DNA from: Aristolochia californica
Lineage: Eukaryota > Streptophyta > Magnoliopsida > Piperales > Aristolochiaceae
Assembly (NCBI GenBank): GCA_029961685.1
Contig: JARWKL010000010.1
Coordinates: 24,588,067 to 24,652,066, forward strand
Length of the DNA stretch: 64,000 nucleotides
Reading direction: 5' to 3'
Position numbers and translations under genes: made by a program. Position 1 is the first letter of the stretch. Every line of letters starts with the position of its first letter. Shown here piece by piece: positions 44,821-57,378 of the stretch. A model generated the notes under the pieces. That model was given only the letters and a program-made list of their open reading frames with translations, did no database searches and was not told the DNA's origin.

Positions 44821-46526
44821 TTTCTTTTTTTTTCTCTATGCTTAATTCACTCTTCGTGGGAATTAAAACTGCAAGTAAAATCTCAGGCTCTTGCTTGCTA
44901 CTTTTCTTGGACTTGATTTCTAAACATTTTTAATTTTTTTTTCTATATGTTGATTTCCTAGTGTACTGATTGGTAATACAATATATGGATGATCTACAAT
45001 TAAGGTATATATAGTCTGATAAAATGGTAGGTTTTTTTCACTTTTATTCTTAACTTTAACTGCTTTTACTTTGTTCTTATGTGCTTTTAATTAATTCAAA
45101 ATCCGAGGTCAATTTTAAAGTTCATGTTCACAATGAACAATGACATTCATAGAAATAATTACCTACAAAGTACACATAGGATTTTTAGGCTGGTTTGAAG
45201 TCCTTCTAGCTGATTGCAAATCTACCCCTCAAGATGTTTCATAATCTTAAGGAGCCACTAATCTTGGCTTGCCCAAAAACATATAAAGCAAATCACCTCG
45301 AAGGCCAATTGCAATGTTGCCCACAAATGGACTTATGCAATTCAATTGACCATAACAACCAACTTACAATGGTACTCCCTCAGATTTAACAACTAATTAG
45401 GCATACATGCCTAGACCCACAATGAGATTTTTCATCAATTGACAAGGTAGACCAGCACATAGATTTTCAACAACTCACTAGGCACACCAATCTAGACCCA
45501 CAAAGAGATTTTCAGCATCACCTACCTACACAAGGTTTTATGACTGGAACAACTGCAAACACAACTTCCCACCTTCAATTCTTTTGCCAATTTTGTCTTT
45601 CCATGAATAAATTTGGGGTGAGGATGGTCTTACCTCAGGAATGTTTGACCCAATTGTAAGTATTACTTTGTTACAATGTAACGCAATATTAATTATCTCC
45701 CAAAATGAAAATTTTATTAATCTTGGTACAAACAAATAGGTACATCTATCCAATGTAATTAGTAGTTTAAAATAGTCCTTAGTAACTTGGTTTTAAAATG
45801 AAAGCAACTCATAGTAGTCATTTATGATTTGATTTGAAAATATAGGCAGCAAAAGATGTGTTCATTTGAAAATATCGGCTCAATTTAAATATGGGATTGG
45901 CTTTTCAAGTTGGAGGACGTAAACAATTCAACTCAAAATAAATAAATTTCAAACTATAACCCATAAGTAGCATTATAAATTATAGTGAATGATTTTTCAA
46001 AGTGTACTTAGCACCAGTTCATTGTACCCGACCAATTATCATTGATATATCTCAAAGTATATAAATGTAAATACTTGGATTTGAAATTTTATCCCAAAGT
46101 TTCAATACTAAGTAAAAGCCATTTCAAATGCCCCAATAAAATAACATATAAGGATGCATTAATATGATATGAAAATAGAGGAGGTTATAAAACAAATTTC
46201 AAATGGTTGTCAATAACACAACTACTCACAATGCAATGGTTGAATCAAATATGGTCTTAAAATCCCTTAGCACATGTTTAACTAACTGAGATTTAAGTAT
46301 TAAAACAAACAACACATAATTTCTTAGCTCAATAAAGAAAACTATCAACCTTTTAAGCTAGCTTTGAAGGAGGCAAAAACTTCTTAAATCATGTGCAAGA
46401 ACTTATGAGGCTTGGTTTTCACTGTGAGAAGAGAGAATTTCATTAGAGGCGAGTTTGGGTTAAAGAGCAAATTCTCCAACATTTAGCAAAAGAAGGTGAA
46501 AACAAATGTCTAAAAATTATGAAAAA
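44821..46526. repeat. diverged copy of the 26-kb repeat family
   Basis: 45180-46526 can be followed alongside 26040-27240: AACTAATTAGGCATACATGC, TAAATGTAAATACTTGGATT and the final ACTACCGAACATATTATAGG (46548). Identity is low. 44821-45180 shows nothing recognisable. Confidence 0.5.
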
Positions 46527-49500
46527 AATCAATAGTTCCTATTTTTACTACCGAACATATTATAGGTTACTTACATAATTTGAAAACATATAATTTTTCG
46601 ATTTGGACCCGATATTCATGAAATTGAATTGCTACAACGTGGCTTCCACAATTTTTTCTTCTAATAGCTTGATTATGTAGTCGAATCCTCCCCAAAGTTT
46701 GAATCCTCTCCATCATAGAGTTCAACTCCTCTTGGTTTTGCAGCCTATAAGGGTTGACTGATTTTTTTTTTATTTCAGAACTTTTTAGTTCATAGAGTCA
46801 AATCCTTTTTGTTGTTTTTCACTCAGATGGGTTCAACTCCTTCGATGTTGTTGACTCTTACTATATGCACTTTAGTACAATGATCAACTCCTCCCATTAC
46901 TATTTTGCTCACTCCATCATGACATGAGGTCGATTCCTTCCATAGGGGTCAACTCTTCTTGCTCCGATTTCACCACATGCTTGACTCCTTAATTTTGTCT
47001 TTTCATTTGAGGCTTTCATTTTTTTCACTGATTATGCTTGATTTTTATAGATGGGTTTGACTCCTTCGGCTATTGGCACTTCAATTTTTATTTCTTCCTA
47101 TATGGTCATCTCCTTTTGCTCATTTTATTATTCTTGCCTTTTTTGGACCGGTTGTTTCCAAAAAAGTGATTCTTCCTTTGTCTTTTAAGTCAAGTGGTGC
47201 TACTAGATGTTGATGGTGTGCTTTCTAGTATGAGCAAATTTCTTCCCTTTTCTATGGATCATTGAAATGGACCATGATGGATCAAACGAATATGCTGTTA
47301 GAAATTTTTTTAAAGGGCTTTTTTGTTGCGCCTCATACTTAACATATATCATTAGTAATATTTTCTTAATTGGGATCTTGGGGTCAACACAATATATAAA
47401 ATCATTTACTCTTTTCTGATTATATACTTTTTACTCCCGTAGCTTGAACATGATTGTGTCCCATTCAAGTAAACAAGACTTCATGCAAAGACTACAAGTT
47501 TAGACATATTTCAACTTACATTCAAATCAAACAACAGAAGTAGGAGTACGCTTGTCGAAAGTAGTTCATAGCCATCTTCAATTAAGTTGCTCTAACTTCG
47601 TATGCTACTGGAAAATTAATGTTTCTCAAAGTTTTTTCTTCTCCATGAATTTTTTTGAAATAAGTATATATTTCTCGATGAAATTTGAATGTCGTCGAGA
47701 AAAAGATTCCCACTAAATGGAGAGAACCAATTATTCTCAATGAAATTAAAAAAATCACCAAGATATTCAAGTCGAAACTATCTTGTCAATAATAAGTTAG
47801 GAAAAAAAGAAAACTAATTCACTTAATCTCAAATAAATTCAAAGATTAACAAAAAAATATACTATTTTTGAAAAATTATTTTGCCAAGAATAAGAGGAGA
47901 AATTAAAAATTAAAATATTCAATTATTCTCAAAGTAATTAAAAAATCACCAAGAAATATATACTATTCTCGACAAAAAAAAAAAACCTCGAGAATAAGTT
48001 AGAGAAAGAGAAAAAAAATATAAACTAATTATTGGAAAATTCTAAAAGTCTCTTAGAAATATATGCTATTCTCAGTCAAATAATTTCACAAAAAAAAGAA
48101 GGGAAAATAAAAATAAAAAATCACTTATTACTGGTGAATTTAAAAATCTTTGTGAAATATATACTATTCTCAGTGAAGTAATTTTTCTTAGAAATACTTA
48201 GGAGAAAATAAAAAATATTCACTATTTTCTATGAAAAAAATCATTGAGAAATATATTTTTTCTCAACGAAATAATTTTTCCAAGAATAAGTAGGAAACAT
48301 TAACAGCAAAAGTTAATTGAGAAATATCTACTTATTCTTGATAAAATTCAAAAATTCTGGTAAATATATGCTATTCTTGATAAAACAATTTCATTGAAAA
48401 TAAGTATAAAAAAAATTACAGAGAAATATTCACTTATTCTCAGCGAATTTCAAAAGTCATCAAGAAATAGATATTATTCTAGATGGAATAATTTTATCAA
48501 GAATAAGTAGGAAAAAAATATAATCACGGATAATTAATCACCTATTCTCTCATATAGTTATATTTAACATTTCCTCTTACTACCAACATAGTGCTATGTA
48601 AGGCATTAATCGAGTATAATAGTGCTTTTATGTGAAACGAGATAAGATTTTTATCAATGGAATAAATAAAACAATTACACATTACAATTTTAAATTTTTA
48701 TTAAATATTATTATAATTTATTTGTTGTATTTTAAGAATATTTAATTAAAATATTTAAGTTAAATAAAATAAAAAATATTAAACGATCAATTATCCTTAT
48801 ATATTATCATTTTGATAAAAACTTTTTCTATAGATTTTCTTAAAATGGAAAACAGAAATTAATTAGTGAAATACACATAAATTCTTTGTATATTTATGGA
48901 AATACTTTCAAAGTTGGAAAAATTAAACTATAAACTAAATATAACTATTAGGTTCGCGATTTTAAATTATTAATTAGTGAGAGTATAATGATTTGCATGA
49001 TCATATTGATGCACATTATAAATTGATCAAGTCATGTTAATGTAATATGACTTGTGAAGTAACTAATTGAGTTATTGATCAAGTAATTAGTTAATAAAAA
49101 ATATTAACTACAATTTATTATATAATTAAATTATTATCTCATAGATGATTTATTCTTATCCCAATGTTAAGAAATTTTTTTTAGGTAATTATTAAAATAA
49201 ATAAATTAAAGACTTGGTTATTATTAATAATCCTCGGGAACCTTTCATGAGATTTAAAGACACTATTTAATAGTAAAAAGTTAAAAAAAAACATCCTTTG
49301 TATAAACATTCAAACAGCGATTGGTCATATTTATTTTTATAGAGAAATAGAAAAAGCCATACAAGGGTTTTTTTAGGCCTAAGCTAAGTAATTATGTGAT
49401 ACTAAGAGAGTAGTAAAATTGTGATGTAGTTCTAAGAGGGAAAGAGCCACGAGGGTTACGAGTGTTAGGGTTTACTTTAGCTTTTATATTCCGTAGCAAT
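46527..49500 (+). repeat. 3-kb tandem duplication, copy 1
   Basis: It starts AATCAATAGTTCCTATTTTT and ends with GTTACGAGTGTTAGGGTTTA...AGCAATTTT, after which the same start text recurs at 49507. No coding potential. It contains a TCAACTCC-rich segment (46690-47060) and a 100-bp-period satellite (47650-48530). Confidence 0.88.
47650..48530. repeat. AT-rich satellite, period about 100 bp, palindromic core
   Basis: The word AAATATATACTATTCTCGAC and variants recurs at about 47855, 47960, 48055, 48157, 48248, 48361 and 48462. Each is followed by an imperfect palindrome, for example TATTCTAGATGGAATAATTT...AAGAATA at 48470. Spacing is 90-115 bp and the units are strongly diverged. Confidence 0.75.
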
Positions 49501-49506
49501 TTTTTA

Positions 49507-52260
49507 AAAAATAATCAATAGTTCCTATTTTTACTACCGAACATATTATAGGTTACTTACATAATTTGAAAACCTATTTTTTTTGGATTTGGACCATATA
49601 TTCAAGAAATTGAATTGCTAGAACATGGCCTCTACAACTATTTCTTCTAATAGCTTGATTTTGTAGTCGAATCATCCCCAAAGTTTGAATCCTCTCCACC
49701 CCAGAGTTCAACTCCTCTTTCTTTTGTACCCTATAAGGGTCCATTGATTATTTTTTTATTTTAGAACTTTTTATTGCATAGAGTCAAATCTTTTTTGTCA
49801 TTTTTTACTCAGATGGGGTCAACTCCTTCCATGTTGTCGACTCTTGCTATATGCACTTCAGTACAATGATCAACTCCTCCCACTATGCTTTTACTCACTC
49901 CATCATGATATGAGGTCTACTCCTCCCATAGGGGTCAACTCCTTCCATAGGGGCCAACTCTTCTTGCTCCGATTCATCACTTGCTTGACTGCTTACTTTT
50001 GTTTTTTCACTCTAGGCTTTCATCTTTTTCACTTATTATGCATGACTTTTATAGATGGGTTTGTCTCCTTTGACTGTTGGCACTTCAAATTTTATTTTTT
50101 CCTATATGGTCATCTCCTTTTGTTCATTTTATTCTTCTTGCCTTTTTTTGGACTGGTTGTTTCCAAAAAACATGATTCTTCCTTAGTTTTTTAGTCAAAT
50201 GGTGCTACTAGATGTTGATGGTGTGCTTTCTAGTATGAGCAAATTTCTTCCCTTTTCTATGGATCGTTGAAATGGGCCATGGCGGATCAAACGAATATGC
50301 TGCTAGAAAATTTTTTTAAAGGGTTTTTTTTATGCGCCTCATAATTGACATACATTATTAGTAATTCAATTGTTTATTGTCATCAAAATTATCTTAATGG
50401 GGATCTTGGGAGCAACACAATACATAAAAGCATTTATTCTTTTCTGATTATATACTCTTTACTCCCATCGCTTGAATATGATTGTGTCCCATTCAAGTAA
50501 ACAAGACTTCATGCAAAAGCTACAAGTTTAGACATAATTCAACTTACATTCAAATCATACATCAAAGTAGCAGTGTGCTTGTTAGAAGTAGTTCATAGCC
50601 ATCTTCAATTGAGTTGCTCTAACTTCTTATGCTACAAGAAAATTGATGTCTCTCAATGTTTTTTCTTCTCCATGAAATTATTTTTTTCGAGATAAGTATA
50701 TATTTCTCGATGAAATTTGAATCGTGGAGAAAAATATTCCCACTAAATGGTGAGAACCAATAATTTTCAATGAAATTAAAAAATCTCCAAGATATTCTAG
50801 TCGAAACTATCCTGTCAATAATAAGTTAGAAAAAAAGAAAAATAATTCACTTACTCTCAATTAAATTCAAAGTTTAATAAAAATATATACTATTTTTGGA
50901 AAAATTATTTCGTCAAGAATAAGAGGGGAGATTAAAAATAAAAATATTCACTTATTCTTAAAGTAATTAAAAAATCACCGAGAAATATATACTATTCTTG
51001 ACAAAATAATTTCATGAGAATAAGTTAGAGAAAAAAAATATAAACTTATTATTTGAAAATTTAAAAAATCTCTTTAAAATATATGCTATTCTCTGTGCAA
51101 TAATTTCAACAAGACAAAGTAGAGGAAATTAAAAGAAAAAAATATCTGATTACTGGTGAAATTAAAATCTTTACGAAATATATCCTATTCTAAATGATAA
51201 TTTCTCTAAGAAATATTTAGGAAAAAATATAAAATATCCACTATTCTCAATTGTTATATTTAACATTTCCTTTTACTACCAACATAGTGCTGTGTAAGTC
51301 TTTAATCAACTATAATAGTGTTTTTATGTGAAACAAGATAAGATTTCTATCAATTAAATAAATAAAAAAATTAAGCATTAGAATTTTCAAATTTCATTAA
51401 ATATTATTATAATTTATTTGAAGAATTTAAAAAAAATTATTTATATAAAATATTTAAGTTAAATTAAATAAAAATAATTAAATGACCAATCAACTTAATT
51501 TGGTTAACATAATATAAAAATTAATTAATAAATTTAAATTAAGTTATTTATTTGATATTATTAAAAAATTTCAATTATCCTTATATATAATAATTTTGAT
51601 AAAAACTTTTACTATAGATTTGCTTAAAATAGAAAATAAAATTAATTAGTGAGATACACATAAATTGTTTGCATATTGATGGAAATACTTTCAAAATTAG
51701 AAAAATTAAACTATAAACTAAACGTAACTAATTGGATCAAGATTTAAATTATTTATTAGTGAAATTATAATAATTTGGATGATCATATTGATGCACATTA
51801 TAAATTGATCAAGTCATGTTAAAGTAATATGACTTGTCAAGTAACTAGTTGAGTTATCGATCAAGTAATTAGTTGATATCAATTATTAACTGTAATTTAT
51901 TTCATAATTACATTATTATCTCATAGATGATTTATTCTTATCTCAATGTTACAAAAAATATTTTTAGGTAATTATTAAAATATATAAATTAAAGAATTGG
52001 TTATTATTGATCTTGAATAGGATTCAAAAACCACAAACGCAATATGTATTTAAGCTATAACTTATCATATAACAATAGAATACTATAACTTGATTAATTA
52101 AGTTATAATAATCATCGGCAACCTATCTTTCTGACCACAATTGGTCATATTAATTTTTATAGAGAAATCGAAAAAGCCATCAAGTGTTTTGTTGGGAAAG
52201 AGCTAGGAGAGTTACGAGTGTCAGGGTTTACTTTAACTTTTATATTCTGTGGCAATTTTG
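49507..52260 (+). repeat. 3-kb tandem duplication, copy 2
   Basis: It follows copy 1 directly, in the same orientation, and ends GTTACGAGTGTCAGGGTTTA...GGCAATTTT at about 52258. It is about 220 bp shorter, mainly through loss of satellite units (50680-51240 here). A 116-codon frame (49844-50194) exists only in this copy and is not credible as a gene. Confidence 0.88.
50680..51240. repeat. AT-rich satellite, second array
   Basis: This is the same unit as 47650-48530 in fewer copies, with the core TATTCTTGACAAAATAATTT...GAGAATA at about 50993. Confidence 0.75.
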
Positions 52261-52690
52261 TAACATAAATGTTAAAATATTTTTAATAAGAAACAACCGT
52301 TGGAGGAAGTTAGTTGTGATCGAACGGTAATGGGAGATGCAATGCACGATAGCGCACTTGATTGTCCCATTAGATATAAATCGACAGTTTGTTTAACTGC
52401 TATAACTAAATTTTTTCACATCACTTTGTAAGCATTGAACTGGACCTAATCTTACCCGGTCCAATTACGATAGCACCGAAGGGTCAGGTTCGGTTCTATG
52501 CAATTAAATTTCTACTTCCTTCCTGAAACGGTCGCTAAGTCAACAACATCTATCACACCCCATCGTCAGGTTTGTGTCAACCAATTTCCTAGTGTCTTAC
52601 AAGTTACAACTAATTTTTAGGTTTGTTACACCAAATTTTACGAGCGCATTCAATGACTGCGTTGTTTGTTATGGTCAGAAATGCATAACC
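52261..52690. other. low-copy intergenic sequence, nothing recognised
   Basis: Less AT-rich than its left neighbour; no coding frame or repeat relation within the window was found. Confidence 0.4.
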
Positions 52691-52724
52691 AAGAGTTATA
52701 TAAAGCAGAAGAGACTTAAGAACG

Positions 52725-53027
52725 ATGAGAGTAGGGAAAAATAATCAAGAGTGTTTTGTCTTTCCTTTCATCTTCTTCTTCTTCTTCTTTTGCATTTTTG
52801 TACAGAATTGCAGCAAAGATGAGGAACAACATTGCTATACTACAATCGATCCATTTGTAAGCCTTTTCTCATTGGTTCATCTATTTACAATGTGCAATTA
52901 TGATGCTCTCTCCATTGCTATTTGAATCTTTCTTTGTTTTTTTATTTAATGGTGCTTTCTTATATCAACTGAACTCTATTTAAGTTCATTTGCTTGCATA
53001 TCACAGGTAAACACTAAGGAGTCCTAA
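52725..53027 (+). CDS. possible small spliced ORF with hydrophobic N terminus (tentative)
   Basis: The open frame from 52725 starts MRVGKNNQECFVFPF and continues through a Phe-rich hydrophobic stretch (residues 11-25, coded by a CTT microsatellite) to NCSKDEEQHCYTTIDPF at 52856. There GTAAGC gives a splice donor. An acceptor CATATCACAG at 52997-53006 would join it in phase to VNTKES and a stop (53027). The product would be 50 aa and could look like a secreted peptide precursor. Against it: a TATA box (TTATATAAAG, about 52695) lies only some 25 bp upstream, so transcription may start after the ATG and the transcript may be non-coding. Confidence 0.25.
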
Positions 53028-53085
53028 CAAGAATTTTACTGGATCTCCGCCATTACCTGAGATATTGACAAGTTGAACAATCCAG

Positions 53086-53159
53086 TTTTTCAAATTGAAA
53101 TGCTCAACCCAACCGGTCTAGATGCCGAACTGGTTGGGTTGAGCATTCGATTTGACAAA
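53086..53159. repeat. inverted repeat, 31-bp arms, 11-nt loop
   Basis: The arm 53086-53117 (core AATGCTCAACCCAACC) pairs with 53129-53159 (GGTTGGGTTGAGCATT) with a few mismatches. A third, diverged copy of the arm follows at 53182-53210 (AATGGGTTGATCATTCAATT). A transcript would fold into a short hairpin. Confidence 0.85.
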
Positions 53160-53197
53160 CGTGATGGTTCAAGGTAGTAGCTGAATGGGTTGATCAT

Positions 53198-53524
53198 TCA
53201 ATTTGAAAAATTTGAGTTCAAGTGGTCTACATCCTTGGATAGATCGAAGAAGATGACGAGGTCAAGGATGAGCATCTTGGTAACTTCATTCAAGGAGGGG
53301 ATCTTTGAAAATTGGCTGGTCAGAAACTCAACCCTCTTCAAGTCTATAATAGTGTTATAAATCAATAGGGGTTTCCACATGTTTATCTAGTGCCTCGATT
53401 GAATTGATGTCATCACTGCACACTTCAATGGAAGAAAAGAGAGCATGTGGTGAATAATATTTTCGGGTAGCTTGATGATACTGTCAGTCTTCTCAATGAG
53501 GGTTCTCTTATGCTGAAAGTCCGT
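53198..53524 (-). pseudogene. F-box gene fragment, third copy (N-terminal)
   Basis: Counterpart of the first 70 codons of the F-box genes at 24464 and 58315. The start codon is changed to ACG (53522-53524). LPENIIHHMLSFLPLKCAV is present, a TAG follows SIQSRH (near 53390), and MWKPLLIYNTIIDL (53380 downward) leads into unrelated or C-terminal sequence. It is a dead relic. Confidence 0.75.
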
Positions 53525-53619
53525 TGACTGACTTTTTGTTTGCTATGCACTGCTATTTGTGATATGAAATAACAAAAAAAATATTATGTTAGTCAATATA
53601 TTTTTTGGGCAAAAACTTG

Positions 53620-53960
53620 AGTTCAAGTGGACTACATCCCTGGATAGTTCGAAGTAGAAGTCAAGGTCAAGGGTGTGCGTCACGGTAGCTTCATCCAGGG
53701 AGGGGATGTCGTTGAAAGTGGGCTTGCCACAAACTTGGCCCTTCTACCCAAGTCCCTTTAGGTTCGGCTTACTTATCTCCATCTCATCATCAAAAGATAA
53801 TCAATCTTCACTCCTTTCGTTTTCATTGTGTAGTACTGAAACTTCTCTAGGATTAATATTATTTCCATAACTTGTCTCCTCAACAGGTTTGTTTGTTAAA
53901 TTGAAGAGATGATGCACTACTTCCTATCTGAGGTATTTTACATGTGCCAGTCGTAACTAC
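53620..53960 (-). pseudogene. F-box gene fragment (C-terminal part)
   Basis: The text at 53640-53790 parallels 23600-23750 (the region coding the end of the LRRs, CDNPIFNDVSSINEA in copy 1). It lies upstream of the N-terminal fragment on the minus strand, so it belongs to another F-box gene of which only this end is left. Confidence 0.55.
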
Positions 53961-55019
53961 GGCTCACCTCATCTATATTTATATCTATTTATATATCTAG
54001 ATCTATCTATATACCAAAGGAACGAGGTCGAGAGGAAATCGGAGTTCACCAACATTGCAACCCCTCCTCTCACCACGTCAGCCTCTTAAGCAAAACGAGA
54101 GTTGAGTGAAAATCTGAGAGGTAACATAAAATCAGATTGATTTTGGATCTTCAAACAAACGAAAATGATAATGACAAAATCAAAGAACCGAGTTGTAATT
54201 TCAGTTAGACGAGATAATGACTATAGAGAATCGAGTTTGTGAACTTGGGTCAAGGCTTATCCAAAATGACTTGACCCCAAGATATAAAGTATAAGTTAGT
54301 TATGTACATTAAAGGGAATCACCTTAAAGAGTGGAAGAGGTTGTTCTCGGCGATTAACATTTTCGCATCTTTGTAGACGACCCAACACCATTGGAACGTA
54401 TACAGTAAAGGGATTTAAAAATGGGAAAGGACCACGATTGTCACATCAATCATCCACCAGTGTAATCACTATCTATTTCCTCCTTGAGGTAGTTGGGAGA
54501 TTTGGCGTTGCTTTCTTGACTTCCTATGCTTGTTCTTGTTTCCAGCATCGTGAACCAGCTTAAAGAGTGACCTCCCCCAGAAAGTTCCAAGGGGAATCAC
54601 ACCACTGCCCAGGCGAACGATAATCAATAGGGTTGTGAAGGCTTTGATCATTTTTGGCATCTCCTTCCGGGGAAAGCCCTGGGCCGTCCTAGAAAGTATG
54701 CAGGTGCTTCACTTCAATATTTTTTTATTGAATTCTCCTTATCTTCTTCATAATTGTTCTTATTCTTGTTTATGATCTTACAGATTGCTACGTTGCACTA
54801 AAAGTCTGGAGTGCTTAGAAGGTGGGAGCATCAACTGTTTTCATTGCGGATAACACTGAAGAATTAGCCACATATGTGCACAATATAACTATCCCATATG
54901 TTTTTGTCAGCATAAGTTTTTGCTAACCAGATTACATGAACCCCTATTTATAATAGAGGAAAATAGTAGAGTCCAATTACAATTAAACTACCCTTATCCC
55001 AATTACACCCAAACTCTAA
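53961..55019. other. intergenic; LTR-like end at 54890-55021 (minus strand)
   Basis: 54480-54700 is less AT-rich, with a 63-codon minus-strand frame (54469-54660) of no recognised family. At the right end the minus strand reads TGTTAGAGTTTGGGTGTAAT with CTCTATTATAAATAGGGG about 65 bp later, the look of an LTR promoter. The other end is not found. Confidence 0.4.
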
Positions 55020-57378
55020 CACTTAAAGATAAGTCCTAGCTTAATTAAATAACTCAATATAAATAGAAGACCAATATAACTAAAACACCTTTAAACTCAA
55101 ACTCTTCTATGAGACCTCATTCATAATAATTTTTTGTTTTTTAAGACTTTTTATTGTGAGAGTCATGTAAGAGGCTTCCATATCTTGTCTTCGGCAAATT
55201 CCTTGCTGCCAAACAACATAAAATAATTTTCTCTCTCCTTTTATTTTCTTTTCTTTTGTTTTGTTTTATGTGGGTTCTATAAAGGTCCTTAGGGAAAGAG
55301 AGAGAGAGAGAGAAAGCGAAATCAAGGGTTCTTTAGAGAATGCACTCTATTGTGTTAATGTGCTCAAGAGAAAGTACACTAGAAAATAATTTTGTGTGGG
55401 TTAGAATGCTCTTTAAAAATATAATGTATAGTACAAAAATAATTTACTAATAAAATACTTTTAAGTTAAATAGTTTATATCTTACTTAATTAATAATAAA
55501 AAATGTAAACTATGGTTTTATATTTAATTAAATAGTTCAAATAAAAATTTATTATAAAAGTACAAAAATAACCCCATAATTAAATGTTACTTTTATAATA
55601 TTTAATTTATCTGCTAGTTATTAAAAAAATATAATATTAAAAATCATGAAATCATATAAATACATAAATAACCCTTTTTTGAAATTCTAACCCTTTTTTT
55701 TCTTCAAATGATTAAAATCTAACTTGGATCTATGTGCCTTATCAACTTGTTTTACTTGTCGTTGGAGAAAATGAAAACTTATGGTTTTAAAAATAACCAA
55801 ATCTTCAAATAGTGGACTTTAATGGAAAAAATGTCTCTTTTTATTAAAAAGATATATGTGTGTAACACAACACAAGTAGATTCAAAACAAAATTGGTTGA
55901 GTAATAAATACATAAATTGCTGACAAACACCTAAAAATGATCCTGATGCTAAAAATGATTGAATAATAAATACTAAAATTATTTATAAAAACTTAAACAA
56001 TGAACCTAATAATGATCCTAAATTTTATATTACCTGCCATGAAATTCTATTCTATGTCTTTTACCCGATGAATAGAATTATGAGTTTGTTTCCTAGTAAT
56101 CTCTGATGACTTTTCTTCTTCATGATGACCAGTAGAGCAACAAACACACTAGAAAGCTACAAAATCTTTTCCACTGTGAGAGAGAAAGAACAATCAAGTC
56201 AACTCAGCATGGCATCTTCTCTTCCTTGTTATCTCCTTAATTTGAGAGGACAAAGTCTGATTTAACCAAAATTTAATACGTAAGTCAGATTTAAAGAGAC
56301 GAGACAAAGAAAGCCCAAATGCAGATTCAAATTCTACACAAGGAGAAGCGAAATCTGCTAAACTATTTCCCCTCATTGAAACCAGCGATAAAAGCATGTT
56401 CAAAACAAAAGGTGAAGATCTATACTTTCTCAATCCAATCGAACTCAACAAAAGGAAGTGATCCCGCATCCACAAAAAAATATCAAAACAAGTGAACTGA
56501 ACTTAATAGAAGTCAAGGAATGCATTTCACCTTTAGAAGATCAGTGCCCGTGCTTCAGTAGTTTGACCAATGACAATTGCTATTTTTCATGTTCTTGGAG
56601 GACCTGGGACTATTAGAAAAGTGCAATGCATACTTTAAAAAATAGTTAAGTTCAAGAGGATTTAACAACATAATCATTGTAGTAACCATACAACAGAGTT
56701 GCAACTTGCCATATGCACACAATCAGGCAAGAGTGATGAAGCAGAGATTTTACTATCCCAGTTTTGAGAAAAATTCTCTCCTTCATTAAATACTAAAGGG
56801 TCAGATTCCTATATGTTGGCACTAGAAAAAAACTTCAAGAGGGCTCTAGCTGCCACAAAATGTATAACATTTGCATGACTGATGCACCAAAAGTCATCTT
56901 TGTGACATGACATTCATTTATATCGTTGTATCTAGATATCTGATAAACGGATGAAAAATGATGACTCCATTGACTACTTCTGTATCACGGGTATGATTTC
57001 AGTGTTCGGTTTAGAAAAGTGATAAATAGAGCAAGCAGCCAATGAGGGGTTCCACTTAAGAAAACAACCAAATTTATCTCCTTTTATGTCATGCTAGTGG
57101 AAACAGGAAGTCAAAAAATAGGAGAAAAATTATATGATTACATGACTAGGACATTTATAAAAGTTCACCTGTATATAGATCTTTTTTTCTGAAGGAGAAA
57201 AGGACAAAAAGGTGTAACTGAAAAACTTAGACATCTTAGCTTGATCAACTCCAAATATGTAATGGAACATCGTTCACATGACCATTCAGCAAGGAGCATC
57301 ATAGACAAGGAACTAGTCAGGTTGACCAAACCAGAATATGTATTTTTACAAAAAAAGAAATGGGCAGATAGAAACGTA
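55020..57378. other. non-coding left part of duplication copy 2
   Basis: AT-rich; a GA microsatellite lies at 55300-55314. The minus-strand frame 56194-56475 is open here but broken in copy 1. No supported gene. Confidence 0.4.

Noticed and set aside
49844..50194. 116-codon frame in the 3-kb tandem unit
   Set aside because: Broken in the sister unit and composed of the TCAACTCC-type repetitive sequence; low-complexity Phe/Leu.
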